From positions 2,294,001-2,358,000 of the forward strand of contig NZ_JAGIOP010000002.1 of NCBI RefSeq assembly GCF_017876775.1: a stretch of 64,000 bases of DNA. The letters run 5' to 3'. This document shows positions 8,421 to 16,451 of this stretch, piece after piece. The translations under genes and the position numbers were made by a program. How positions within the stretch are numbered: the first letter of the stretch is position 1; each line of letters starts with the position of its first letter. The notes under the pieces were generated by a model. The model saw only the letters and a program-made list of their open reading frames with translations, was not told the DNA's origin and searched no databases. Source of the stretch: Mycolicibacterium lutetiense (GTDB lineage: Bacteria; Actinomycetota; Actinomycetes; Mycobacteriales; Mycobacteriaceae).

Positions 8421-8666
8421 CGTTCAACTCCTCCGGAGCGGCCAATTCGGCGTCGGCATGTCGATCGAAGCTACATCACGTTGCTCGCATGTGTCGGTCC
8501 AGATCACATCAGGCGAGCAAAAATTGTCGCCCACGGTGACGCGTGAGACCGATGTGAATTCGTAACGGTCCAGATCGCCACCAAACGCCGATATCGGCAT
8601 CCGAGCCCGCTACCTTGGTCGCGGGCTTTGATAGCGCGTCTCTATAACGGGCGGGAAAGGGGGAAC
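8421..8666. promoter_or_regulatory. Divergent intergenic region with an 11-bp direct repeat
   Basis: This 246-bp gap separates the receptor kinase (minus) from the flippase-like gene (plus) and must carry both promoters. The sequence CGGTCCAGATC occurs twice in direct orientation at 8495-8505 and 8566-8576, 71 bp apart, a possible regulator site. A 7-bp-arm hairpin (AGCCCGC / GCGGGCT, 10-nt loop) lies at 8604-8627, in the likely 5' leader of the plus-strand gene. No convincing -35/-10 pair was found by eye. The repeat could be chance. Confidence 0.35.
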
Positions 8667-11042
8667 ATGCGCGTCGACGGACGGGACATCACCGTCACCG
8701 GCAGCCTCCTGCAACCCCCGACCCGGCGCACCAACGACATCCTGCGTCTGACGCTGGCCGCGATCTTCCTGGCCACCGTCATCACCAGCTCGCTGATCAC
8801 CCGCTACGAGTGGGAGGCACTGGAACGCTCCATCTCCGAGATCGTCGGCGTTCTGACCCCTACCCAGTCCAATCTGGTGTACCTGGCCTACGGCATCGCG
8901 ATCTTGGCCCTGCCGTTCGTGATCCTGGTCAGCATCGTGTTGGGGCGGCAGTGGAAGCTGCTGGGCGCCTATGCCGCCGCGGCCCTGATCACCATCGTGT
9001 CGCTGTCGATCTCCGCCAACGGCATCGCCGCCCCCAAATGGCATTTCGACCTGTCCGACCGGCTCGACTCGCAGCTGTCGCAGTTCCTCGACGACCCCCG
9101 CTGGATCGGCATGCTCGCCGCGGTGCTCACGGTGTCCGGGCCGTGGCTGTCCCGCCGGCTGCGGCGCTGGTGGTGGACGCTGCTGCTGGCGTTCGTCCCC
9201 ATCCACCTCGTGGTCAGCGCCGTGGTGCCGGCCCGCTCACTGCTGGGGCTGTCCGCGGGCTGGTTCGTCGGCGCCCTGGTGGTGTGGATCGTCGGCACCC
9301 CCGCGCTGGAAGTCCCCCTCGACGGTGCGGTGCGCGCCCTGGCCCGGCGCGGCTTCGTCGTCTCGGCGCTCACCGTGGTGCGCCCGGCCGGCACCGGCCC
9401 GCTGACGCTCGACGCGGCGTCCCAGGATCCGGACTCCAGCGCCGTCGTCGAGCTCTACGGCCCCAACCAACAGAGCGGCGGCGCCGTACGTCAGGTGTGG
9501 CGAAAGCTGCGCCTGCGCTCCAACGAGACCGCACCCCTGCAGACCTCGATGCGCCGGGCCGTCGAGCACCGGGCCCTGATGGCCATCGCCATCGGCGACC
9601 TGGGCCTGGCCAGCACCTCGACCATGTCGATGGCCGCGCTCGACCGCGGTTGGACGCTGTACGCGCACAACCGCAAACGCGGCATCCCGCTGGACCAGTG
9701 CACCGACGAGACCACCGTCGGGCGGGTGTGGAACGCGTTGCGCACCCTGCACGACCACCAGATCTCCCACGGCGACCTGCACTCCAACGAGATCACCGTC
9801 GACGACAGCGCCGTGCTGTTCGGTGGGTTCGGCAGCGCCGAATACGGTGCCACCGACGCCCAATTGCAGTCCGATATCGCGCAACTGCTCGTCACCACCA
9901 CGGCGCTGTACGACCCGCAGTCCGCAGTGGCCGCGGCGATCGAGGCGTTCGGCCGCGACGCCGTGCTGACCGCGTCACGCCGCCTGACCAAGGCCGCGGT
10001 GCCGACCCGGGTCCGCGACGCCGTTCCCGACGCCAAGGCCGTGATGGCCGCCGCGCGCGACGAGGTGAAACGCCAGACGGGTGCCGACCAGATCCAGACC
10101 GAAACCATCACGCGGTTCACCCGAACCCAGGTGATCCAGCTGGTGTTGCTGGGGGCCCTGGTCTATGTGGCCTACCCGTTCATCAGCACCGTGCCGACGT
10201 TCTTCTCCGAACTGCGCACCGTGAACTGGTCATGGGCCGCACTCGGGCTGACCGTCTCGGCATTGACCTATGTCGGTGCGGCGGCCGCACTGTGGGCGTG
10301 CGCCGACGGGCTGGTGAGTTTCCGCAACCTCTCGATCATGCAGGTGGCCAACACCTTTGCCGCCACCACCACACCCGCCGGTGTCGGCGGCCTGGCCCTG
10401 AGCACCCGGTTCCTGCAGAAGGGCGGGCTGAGCACGACACGCGCCACCGCCGCGGTGGCCCTGCAACAGTCGGTGCAAGTGATCGTGCACGTGATCCTGC
10501 TGATCCTGTTCAGCACCGCGGCCGGCGCCTCGGCCGACCTATCGCATTTCGTGCCGAGTTCCACGATCCTGTACCTCATCGCCGGGCTCGCGCTCGGACT
10601 CATCGGCGCGTTCCTGGCCGTGCCCAAACTACGACGCTGGCTGGCGTCCTCGGTGCGGCCGAAACTCGAAGAGGTCACCGCAGACCTGGTCAAACTGGCC
10701 CGCGAACCTCAACGACTGGCCCTGATCGTGCTGGGCGCGGCAGGCACGACTCTCGGTGCGGCCCTGGCACTGTGGGCCAGCGTCGAGGCATTCGGCGGAA
10801 CCACCTCATTCGTCACCGTCACGGTCGTGACGATGGTCGGCGGCACCCTGGCCTCAGCGGCCCCCACCCCCGGCGGTGTCGGCGCGGTCGAGGCCGCGCT
10901 GATCGGTGGTCTGGCCGCCTTCGGCGTGCCCGCCGGGATCGCGGTGCCCGCGGTACTGCTCTACCGGGTGCTGACCTGCTGGCTGCCGGTGTTCATCGGC
11001 TGGCCGGTGATGCGCTGGCTGACGAAGCACGAGATGATCTAG
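8667..11042 (+). CDS. Flippase-like membrane protein (LPG_synthase_TM/UPF0104 type) with embedded degenerate kinase domain
   Basis: A 791-residue polytopic membrane protein. ATG 8667 is used because of the strong GAAAGGGGG ribosome site just before it; the frame is open from 8628. The first about 200 residues hold roughly five to six membrane helices. A soluble insert of about 230 residues follows, with a kinase-like catalytic loop, HGDLHSNEITVDD near residue 368. No glycine loop or VAxK lysine is apparent, and GGFG stands where DFG would be, so it is probably a pseudokinase. The last about 320 residues match the LPG_synthase_TM fold (TTTPAGVGGLALSTRFLQKG, SAAPTPGGVGAVEAALIGGL) of MprF- and AglD-like proteins. 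A lipid translocation role regulated by the central domain is likely but unproven. It shares a CTAG with the convergent oxidoreductase gene. Confidence 0.85.
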   Translation: MRVDGRDITVTGSLLQPPTRRTNDILRLTLAAIFLATVITSSLITRYEWEALERSISEIVGVLTPTQSNLVYLAYGIAILALPFVILVSIVLGRQWKLLGAYAAAALITIVSLSISANGIAAPKWHFDLSDRLDSQLSQFLDDPRWIGMLAAVLTVSGPWLSRRLRRWWWTLLLAFVPIHLVVSAVVPARSLLGLSAGWFVGALVVWIVGTPALEVPLDGAVRALARRGFVVSALTVVRPAGTGPLTLDAASQDPDSSAVVELYGPNQQSGGAVRQVWRKLRLRSNETAPLQTSMRRAVEHRALMAIAIGDLGLASTSTMSMAALDRGWTLYAHNRKRGIPLDQCTDETTVGRVWNALRTLHDHQISHGDLHSNEITVDDSAVLFGGFGSAEYGATDAQLQSDIAQLLVTTTALYDPQSAVAAAIEAFGRDAVLTASRRLTKAAVPTRVRDAVPDAKAVMAAARDEVKRQTGADQIQTETITRFTRTQVIQLVLLGALVYVAYPFISTVPTFFSELRTVNWSWAALGLTVSALTYVGAAAALWACADGLVSFRNLSIMQVANTFAATTTPAGVGGLALSTRFLQKGGLSTTRATAAVALQQSVQVIVHVILLILFSTAAGASADLSHFVPSSTILYLIAGLALGLIGAFLAVPKLRRWLASSVRPKLEEVTADLVKLAREPQRLALIVLGAAGTTLGAALALWASVEAFGGTTSFVTVTVVTMVGGTLASAAPTPGGVGAVEAALIGGLAAFGVPAGIAVPAVLLYRVLTCWLPVFIGWPVMRWLTKHEMI

Positions 11043-12814
11043 ATCGGCATGCGGTAGCCGTAGAACTCGTGGTCCTCGTTGTACCCGCCGTGTCCCCATC
11101 CGACCTCACGGAAATCCGCCACGAACTCGACCGCCTCGATCCACTTGACCTGTTTGAAGCCGAGCTCCAACTCGTTACGCAGCCGCAACGGCGCACCGTG
11201 CGCCTCGCTGAGCATTTCGCCATTCATCTCATAGGCCAACAACGCCATCGGCTCACGCATGTGCTCGATGCGGTGGCAGTCGTAGTAGCGCCCATGACCG
11301 GGTTCGGCCCCTTCGGCGAACGAGTAGAACACCACCCACTTCGCCTCCGCTAGCGGCTGCACCAGCGCCAGAATGTCGGCCATCCGCACCCCACCCCACT
11401 TGGCCACCCCCGACCAGCCCTGGATGCAGTAGTGCTGGGTGATCTGCTCATGTTTGGGCATCGCCAGCAGCTCCGGATAGGACAGTTCAACGGGATTGGC
11501 GACCAGGCCCTCGATACGCAACCGGTACTGCAACCAGTCCCCGCGCTGCAGCCAGCGGTAATTCTCGGAGTTGGGCAGGGTGCCGTTGGACCACAAGTAG
11601 GGAGAAATATCCTTGTCCCGGTATGACATTCGGGGATGAGTGCGCTCCATCCAGGCCTTCGCCCACCCGACAGTGAACCGCCCGGCGTTCTGCACCACCC
11701 TGGGATAACGAATCGTCACCGGCGAGGCCGCCAACCACAGAGCGACGACCAGCGCGGCCGCCAGGCCGAATACCGCCAGCGCCCAATAGGAATCGGTGTC
11801 GGTACCTAGTGTGATGTGAGTGAGGTTCTCCACCGCGCCCGTGGTCATCACCATGGTGACGTGGATGACGATGAAGACCACCATCCACAACCAGACTGCG
11901 AAATGCACAGTCCGGGCGACCTGACGGTTCAACGGTCCCCGGCCGGTGCCGAACCGGGCCGCGATCGCCGGCGCTTGCAGCAGGCCGGTGACGAATGCCA
12001 GTGGCGCGGCCACGAAGACCGTCAGGAAGTAGGCCAGGATCTGCATGCCGTTGTAGGCGGTAAACCCCTGGTTCACCGGGAAATTCAACGAGGCGTACTG
12101 CACCGCGGTCGACAGCGCATTCGGGAACACGTCCCACGACTGCGGCACGATCCGCTGCCACTGCCCGGTGCTGAACAACAGCACGTAGAACAGCGCACCG
12201 TTGATCAACCACAGCAGGTCGAAACTGAAATGCCACCATCGGGCCAAACCAATGGAGTGTCGGAAACCCGGTATTCCCAACCATTTCGGCAAACTCACTG
12301 CATCGTCCTTGGACGTCCACACCCGCGCCGGATCGCTCTTGTCCATCCGGTCGGCGGGCACCTGGCCACGCATCCGCAACCACTCGGTGCCGGGCCGGCA
12401 ACCCGAATTCAGATACAGCCGTGGATGATCGGCCAGGATCTGCAGCCCGGATCGCAGAATGAACAGCATGAAGACGATGTTGAAAAAGTGCTGCCACCGC
12501 AGCCACGCCGGGAAACCGCCGGTTACCGCGGGCGCGTATCTGGTCGAGGTGCCCGGATAGCGCGTGATGAAGCCCTGCATCCAGCCGTACTCACGTAGCT
12601 GTTGGGCCACCGCGACAGCGACGAGCAGGCCGACGGCACCCAGGGCGATCAACCACAGCGCGTTGACCCAGTGCCGACCCAAACGAACCGTCGGGAAGCG
12701 GGCCGGCACTTGCGGTATGCCGCCGCCGAACTGCAGTTCATCGACGCGTTCGTGCAGCACCCTGGCCGGGTGATGGTGATCTAGCAGCGACTCCAACCGG
12801 TTATCGACGGCCAT
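11039..12814 (-). CDS. Membrane oxidoreductase: cytochrome b561-like domain fused to a sulfite-oxidase-type molybdopterin domain
   Basis: A 591-residue protein in two parts. Residues about 45-380 form a multi-helix di-haem cytochrome b-type membrane domain with candidate haem histidines in WQHFFNIVFM, WWHFSFDLLW, VHFAVWLW and FIVIHVTM. Residues about 395-591 form a sulfite-oxidase/YedY-type molybdopterin domain (LRIEGLVANPVELSYPELL, then QHYCIQGWSG, whose cysteine is in the expected Mo-ligand position, and HGAPLRLRNELELGFKQVKW). In most bacteria these units are separate MsrP and MsrQ proteins; here one chain would pass electrons between quinone and the Mo site. No Tat signal is seen, so which side the Mo domain faces is unclear. 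The substrate is unknown; sulfoxide or sulfite are candidates. Confidence 0.85.
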   Translation of the reverse strand: MAVDNRLESLLDHHHPARVLHERVDELQFGGGIPQVPARFPTVRLGRHWVNALWLIALGAVGLLVAVAVAQQLREYGWMQGFITRYPGTSTRYAPAVTGGFPAWLRWQHFFNIVFMLFILRSGLQILADHPRLYLNSGCRPGTEWLRMRGQVPADRMDKSDPARVWTSKDDAVSLPKWLGIPGFRHSIGLARWWHFSFDLLWLINGALFYVLLFSTGQWQRIVPQSWDVFPNALSTAVQYASLNFPVNQGFTAYNGMQILAYFLTVFVAAPLAFVTGLLQAPAIAARFGTGRGPLNRQVARTVHFAVWLWMVVFIVIHVTMVMTTGAVENLTHITLGTDTDSYWALAVFGLAAALVVALWLAASPVTIRYPRVVQNAGRFTVGWAKAWMERTHPRMSYRDKDISPYLWSNGTLPNSENYRWLQRGDWLQYRLRIEGLVANPVELSYPELLAMPKHEQITQHYCIQGWSGVAKWGGVRMADILALVQPLAEAKWVVFYSFAEGAEPGHGRYYDCHRIEHMREPMALLAYEMNGEMLSEAHGAPLRLRNELELGFKQVKWIEAVEFVADFREVGWGHGGYNEDHEFYGYRMPI

Positions 12815-12839
12815 GCCCCGACCTCCTCATCACCGCGCA

Positions 12840-13082
12840 TCACAGGATCCACGGAAAATTCCCGTACATCGGGAAGGTGTTGATGAACGGCGGAGCATCG
12901 TTGATCTGCGCGTTGCCCGGTGAGATGCACATACTGCCGACGTTGGTGGTAGTGCAGGTCTGCGGGGCCGGCTTGATGTGCTGACTGCCGGTCGCTACCG
13001 GTGCGGCTCCCGCCAGGGGCGCCAAGATGAGAGACACCGCGACGCCGGCCGTGGCCAGCGCGGCGGCAGGGAATATTCGCAT
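12840..13082 (-). CDS. Small secreted protein (80 residues)
   Basis: ATG 13082 follows a strong GGAAGGTGG ribosome site. The protein opens with a typical Sec signal peptide, MRIFPAAALATAG onward, with an AGAAP cleavage region near residue 27. The mature peptide of about 53 residues has two cysteines (QTCTTTNVGSMC, residues 43 and 52) that could form one disulfide, and an aromatic, proline-rich end (PPFINTFPMYGNFPWIL). No family was recognised. It is 25 bp downstream of nothing transcribed in its direction and 173 bp from the divergent helicase gene, so it is probably monocistronic or read on into the oxidoreductase gene 25 bp below. Confidence 0.75.
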   Translation of the reverse strand: MRIFPAAALATAGVAVSLILAPLAGAAPVATGSQHIKPAPQTCTTTNVGSMCISPGNAQINDAPPFINTFPMYGNFPWIL

Positions 13083-13255
13083 GATCCGCCACCTTCCATA
13101 TGTTTTTGTATGGTGCAACTCCAAGTTAGCTCCGCCAGCTGGGCATTCCCTGTGATGAACGTGAGCGGAACCGAGAACTTCGCGAAGAGCAGCCCGGCCA
13201 CCCCGGCGGAATCCGTGCACCCGGGCCCGGCCCGACAGTGCAATGATGATTTGCC

Positions 13256-15202
13256 ATGGACAGCTCCGACCCCGCTCAGCTGATCCGCCATGCCGATGCG
13301 GCGCTCGCCGGTATCGGCAAACTTCGTGCCGAGATCGCCGACCGCATCCACGCGAGCACTGACGGGGTGGTGAACCGGACGCTGCAGGCCGCGCCACTGG
13401 AGCACGTGCGCCCCTACCTGGCCCGGGGCGCCCGTCTCGGCGGGCTGGCCAACTCCGAGTACCGCACGGCCGCCGACGTCCTCACCGTGCCGGCCCGGCT
13501 GTTGACCCAGGTGCCCGGGGTCGACATCGAGGCCGCACAGTCGGTGCAGGCCGCGGCACAGGCGATGGCCGAACACATCCGCACCACCACGCGCCCCCAG
13601 CTACGCGATGAGGACACCGCGCTCCTGACCTCGCTGCTGACATTGGTCCACGCCGATGCCCCGGTCAAACAGTTGCGCCGACTGATGCCGCGGCTGCGCA
13701 GCCATACCGCCTCCGATCAGTTACGGGAATCGGTCGGCGAGCTGGTCGACCGGATCGAGGAGGCCCACCACTCCCAGGGCGACCCGTGGGGTTCGTACCG
13801 CGCCGACCCGCGGCCGATCGACCAGTTGATGAGTGAATTCGCTTCCGGGACAACCGATGTGGATGCCAGCCAGGGGTTTGTCGGGGCGGAGGTGGCCGCG
13901 CAGGTCGAGCAGACCGTACTGAACCGCTCACTGCTGCAGACCGAATTGCGTGGGTACCAGGAGTTCGGCGCCCGCTATGCGGTGGCGCGCGAACGGGTTC
14001 TGCTATGCGACGACCTGGGGCTCGGCAAAACCCTGCAGGCATTGGCGGTCGTCGCGCACCTGGCCGCCGTCGAACAGCTGCGCCACACCCTGGTGATCTG
14101 CCAGCCCAACACCGGAATCCATTGGGCCGCAGAAACAGCCAAGCACACCACGTTGCGGGCGATCGAGATCCGCGGCCGTGAGCGTGATGCCCGCCTGGAG
14201 AATTGGAAGACCGCCGGAGGCGTGGCCGTCGTCTCCTACGACACCGTGGCGCGCATCAAGCTGCCCGAACGTCCCGGCCTGGTCATCGTCGACGAGGCAC
14301 ACCTGCTGCGCGACCCGAAATCCGACCGGTCCCGCGCCGTCCGCAACGTGTTGACCTCCGACAACCGCGTGCTGTTCCTGTCGGGTGTGCCGATGCACCA
14401 ACGGATCGGTGGTTTCCGCCACCTCGCCGATTTCCTGCAGCCAGACGTCGCGGGCAAGGTGGCGCCGAACGCGGGCGACCGCGGATCGATCGCCTTCCGC
14501 CGGGCAGTGGACCGGGTGTACCTGCGACGCGACTACCGCGACGTGGTCGACGAACTGCCGGTGCGGATCTCCACCGAGGAATGGGTGCGGCCCACTCGGG
14601 CGGACCGCGAGCGCTACGGCCAGGCCGTCACCAGCGGCAACTTCAGCGCGATCCGGCAGGCGGCCTGGCCGTCCGGTTCGCCGACGCCGGCCGCCAAGCT
14701 GGACCGACTCGTCGAACTCACCAACGAGGCCCACATCAATGGGGCCAGGGTGGTGGTGTTCTCCCACTTTCCCGCCGTGCTCGAGGTGATTCGGAAAGCC
14801 TTGCCGGGAAACACCTTCGGAACCATCGACGCATCAGTACCCGATCAGCAGGCCGTCGTCGACGCATTCGCCACCGACCGCGGGCCGGCCACCCTGCTGG
14901 CCCACATCGGTGCAGGCAAGCTGGACCTGCGCCGACTGGACGCCCCGGTGGTGTTCATCATCGCCGAACCCCAGTGGCAGCCGCGCGCCGAACGGCAGCT
15001 GATCGGACGCACCCAGCGGCTCAGCGAACTGCACACCGTGCGGGTCTACCGCTTGCTGGCCAGGGGCACCGTCGACGAGCAGATCCGCCGCCTGGCCCAG
15101 CACCCCGACCAGGCTCCCCCGCATCAGGACGAGGTGGTGCGGGCCGAGCAGGCCCGGATCGCCCGGTCCGGGCTCACCACCAGGTTCAGTGGAAACGGTT
15201 GA
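13256..15202 (+). CDS. SNF2-like superfamily II DNA helicase/ATPase
   Basis: A 648-residue protein with an N-terminal helical region of about 230 residues that includes a helix-hairpin-helix-like stretch (LLTQVPGVDIEAAQSV), followed by two RecA-like lobes. Visible helicase motifs: ELRGYQEFGARYA (Q-like), DDLGLGKT near residue 251 (motif I), VIVDEAHLLRD near 344 (motif II, DEAH), LSGVPMHQRI (motif III, with Val where SGTP has Thr), and QLIGRTQRL near 583 (motif VI with the arginine finger). The usual motif V glycine-rich AGGxGLNL segment is replaced by AHIGAGKLDLRRL. Likely a DNA-dependent ATPase that translocates or remodels nucleoprotein; the partner is unknown. It overlaps the convergent next gene by 17 bp. 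Confidence 0.85.
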   Translation: MDSSDPAQLIRHADAALAGIGKLRAEIADRIHASTDGVVNRTLQAAPLEHVRPYLARGARLGGLANSEYRTAADVLTVPARLLTQVPGVDIEAAQSVQAAAQAMAEHIRTTTRPQLRDEDTALLTSLLTLVHADAPVKQLRRLMPRLRSHTASDQLRESVGELVDRIEEAHHSQGDPWGSYRADPRPIDQLMSEFASGTTDVDASQGFVGAEVAAQVEQTVLNRSLLQTELRGYQEFGARYAVARERVLLCDDLGLGKTLQALAVVAHLAAVEQLRHTLVICQPNTGIHWAAETAKHTTLRAIEIRGRERDARLENWKTAGGVAVVSYDTVARIKLPERPGLVIVDEAHLLRDPKSDRSRAVRNVLTSDNRVLFLSGVPMHQRIGGFRHLADFLQPDVAGKVAPNAGDRGSIAFRRAVDRVYLRRDYRDVVDELPVRISTEEWVRPTRADRERYGQAVTSGNFSAIRQAAWPSGSPTPAAKLDRLVELTNEAHINGARVVVFSHFPAVLEVIRKALPGNTFGTIDASVPDQQAVVDAFATDRGPATLLAHIGAGKLDLRRLDAPVVFIIAEPQWQPRAERQLIGRTQRLSELHTVRVYRLLARGTVDEQIRRLAQHPDQAPPHQDEVVRAEQARIARSGLTTRFSGNG

Positions 15203-16319
15203 TGATCGGGATGCGCTCGATGATCCGGTCCCGCAGCCGCGGCTGCGGGTAGGTCACCGGCGGCGGCACATACGGCGGAGGGCTGTAGACCGGGGCCGGC
15301 GCGGGCGGCACATAGACCGGAGCCGGCGCGGGTGCCGGAGCGGCAGGAAGCTGAGCGGGCGGTTGATGTGCCGGCGGGCTGACCTGCTCGACCGCCTGCG
15401 CCGGCGGCGGGGCCGCGGGAGTGTGCGGCGGCGCCGCTGGTGCCGGCTTGGTCGCAGCCTTGTCCACCGACTTGTGTACCGGTTTCGGTGCCGGCCCCGC
15501 CTCGGGGGCCGATTCATGGATACCGGCGGCCTGCGCCGTCTCCGATACCGCTCCCGGATGCAGATGCAGGCCGACCGCCGCCGAGGTCGCGACGACGAGC
15601 GCCACCAATGCCCCACCGATCACCGACGACAGGGCTCCGACCTTGGTCCAGTGCACCGCCTTGGCGGGCGCGGCCGCGGTATTCACCGCGAGCGCTGCTG
15701 CCAGGCCCGCACCCCGGGCAAACGCCAGATCGGATTCGTTGGCGGTGATCACCGCGGCCGGGATGGACTCAGCCAGTGCGGCAACGATCGGACCGTCCGC
15801 ATCGGAACCCAGGACGAACAGGGCACTGATCGGTCGGCCGGTGAGGGCCAGGAGCCCGGCGATGTCGGCGACGAACGTCTCAGAACGCTCGATGCGGTCG
15901 GCACTGACATCGTCGGGCGTCACGATCGCCACTACCGCGGCGTCGGGTTCGACGACGCAGACCGCGATGTCGTCGTGCTCGGTGATCTCGGCGATGCCAC
16001 TGGCCAACATGCCCGTCGCCTCGATCTCCGACACCGCGAACACATTTCCGTAGCCCCGGGTGTCCAGGGACTGCATGATGTGGCCGGCCAGCGGCGCAGC
16101 ATCATTCGTCCAGGTCACACCGATCGCGTGAATGCGATGCCCGCCCTCGAGTTCGGTGTCGTCCACCAAGCCGCGCAGCAGGCCGTCGGGGTCATAACCG
16201 GCGACGTCATCGAGGGAGATCGCGCCGCGGTCAACCGGACGCCCCTCGCCCGTCGTGCCTTCGACAAGCACCCACCGAACGGCTCTCGAAGTCATCGCGA
16301 GGCCGAGCACGAGATCCAT
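15186..16319 (-). CDS. Proline-rich membrane protein with N-terminal DUF7159-type domain
   Basis: A 377-residue protein. Residues 1-215 form an ordered domain starting MDLVLGLAMTSRAVRWVLVE, reminiscent of the first beta-hairpin of actin/Hsp70-like folds, with an internal AVCVVEPDAAVVAIV strand pattern. One membrane helix lies at about 228-254. The remaining extracytoplasmic tail is dominated by proline and alanine (APAPAPVYVPPAPAPVY) and ends with a basic amphipathic segment (RLRDRIIERIPIINRFH). A second protein of the same architecture is encoded at 23844-25754. Assignment to the mycobacterial DUF7159 family is from memory of that N-terminus. Function unknown; the tail could reach into the cell wall. 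Confidence 0.75.
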   Translation of the reverse strand: MDLVLGLAMTSRAVRWVLVEGTTGEGRPVDRGAISLDDVAGYDPDGLLRGLVDDTELEGGHRIHAIGVTWTNDAAPLAGHIMQSLDTRGYGNVFAVSEIEATGMLASGIAEITEHDDIAVCVVEPDAAVVAIVTPDDVSADRIERSETFVADIAGLLALTGRPISALFVLGSDADGPIVAALAESIPAAVITANESDLAFARGAGLAAALAVNTAAAPAKAVHWTKVGALSSVIGGALVALVVATSAAVGLHLHPGAVSETAQAAGIHESAPEAGPAPKPVHKSVDKAATKPAPAAPPHTPAAPPPAQAVEQVSPPAHQPPAQLPAAPAPAPAPVYVPPAPAPVYSPPPYVPPPVTYPQPRLRDRIIERIPIINRFH

Positions 16320-16451
16320 CCCGATCCCCCGATCTGCCTAGTCAGTCATCAGTCAGGTTACCGGTGTGGCGTGGCTTACACATGGGTGCGGCGATCTACG
16401 GACAACTCCGGCGTCGACGTCCCGAAGCACTGAGCAGGTCACCAGGCACGG

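Noticed and set aside
8810..11353. 847-codon open frame in another plus-strand frame of the flippase gene
   Set aside because: Arg/Pro/His-rich composition, no ribosome site and no domain; the 8667 frame has the membrane helices and motifs.
13256..15202. Phage-defence system built on the SNF2-like helicase
   Set aside because: No nuclease, methylase or defence-type neighbours; adjacent genes are metabolic or envelope-related.
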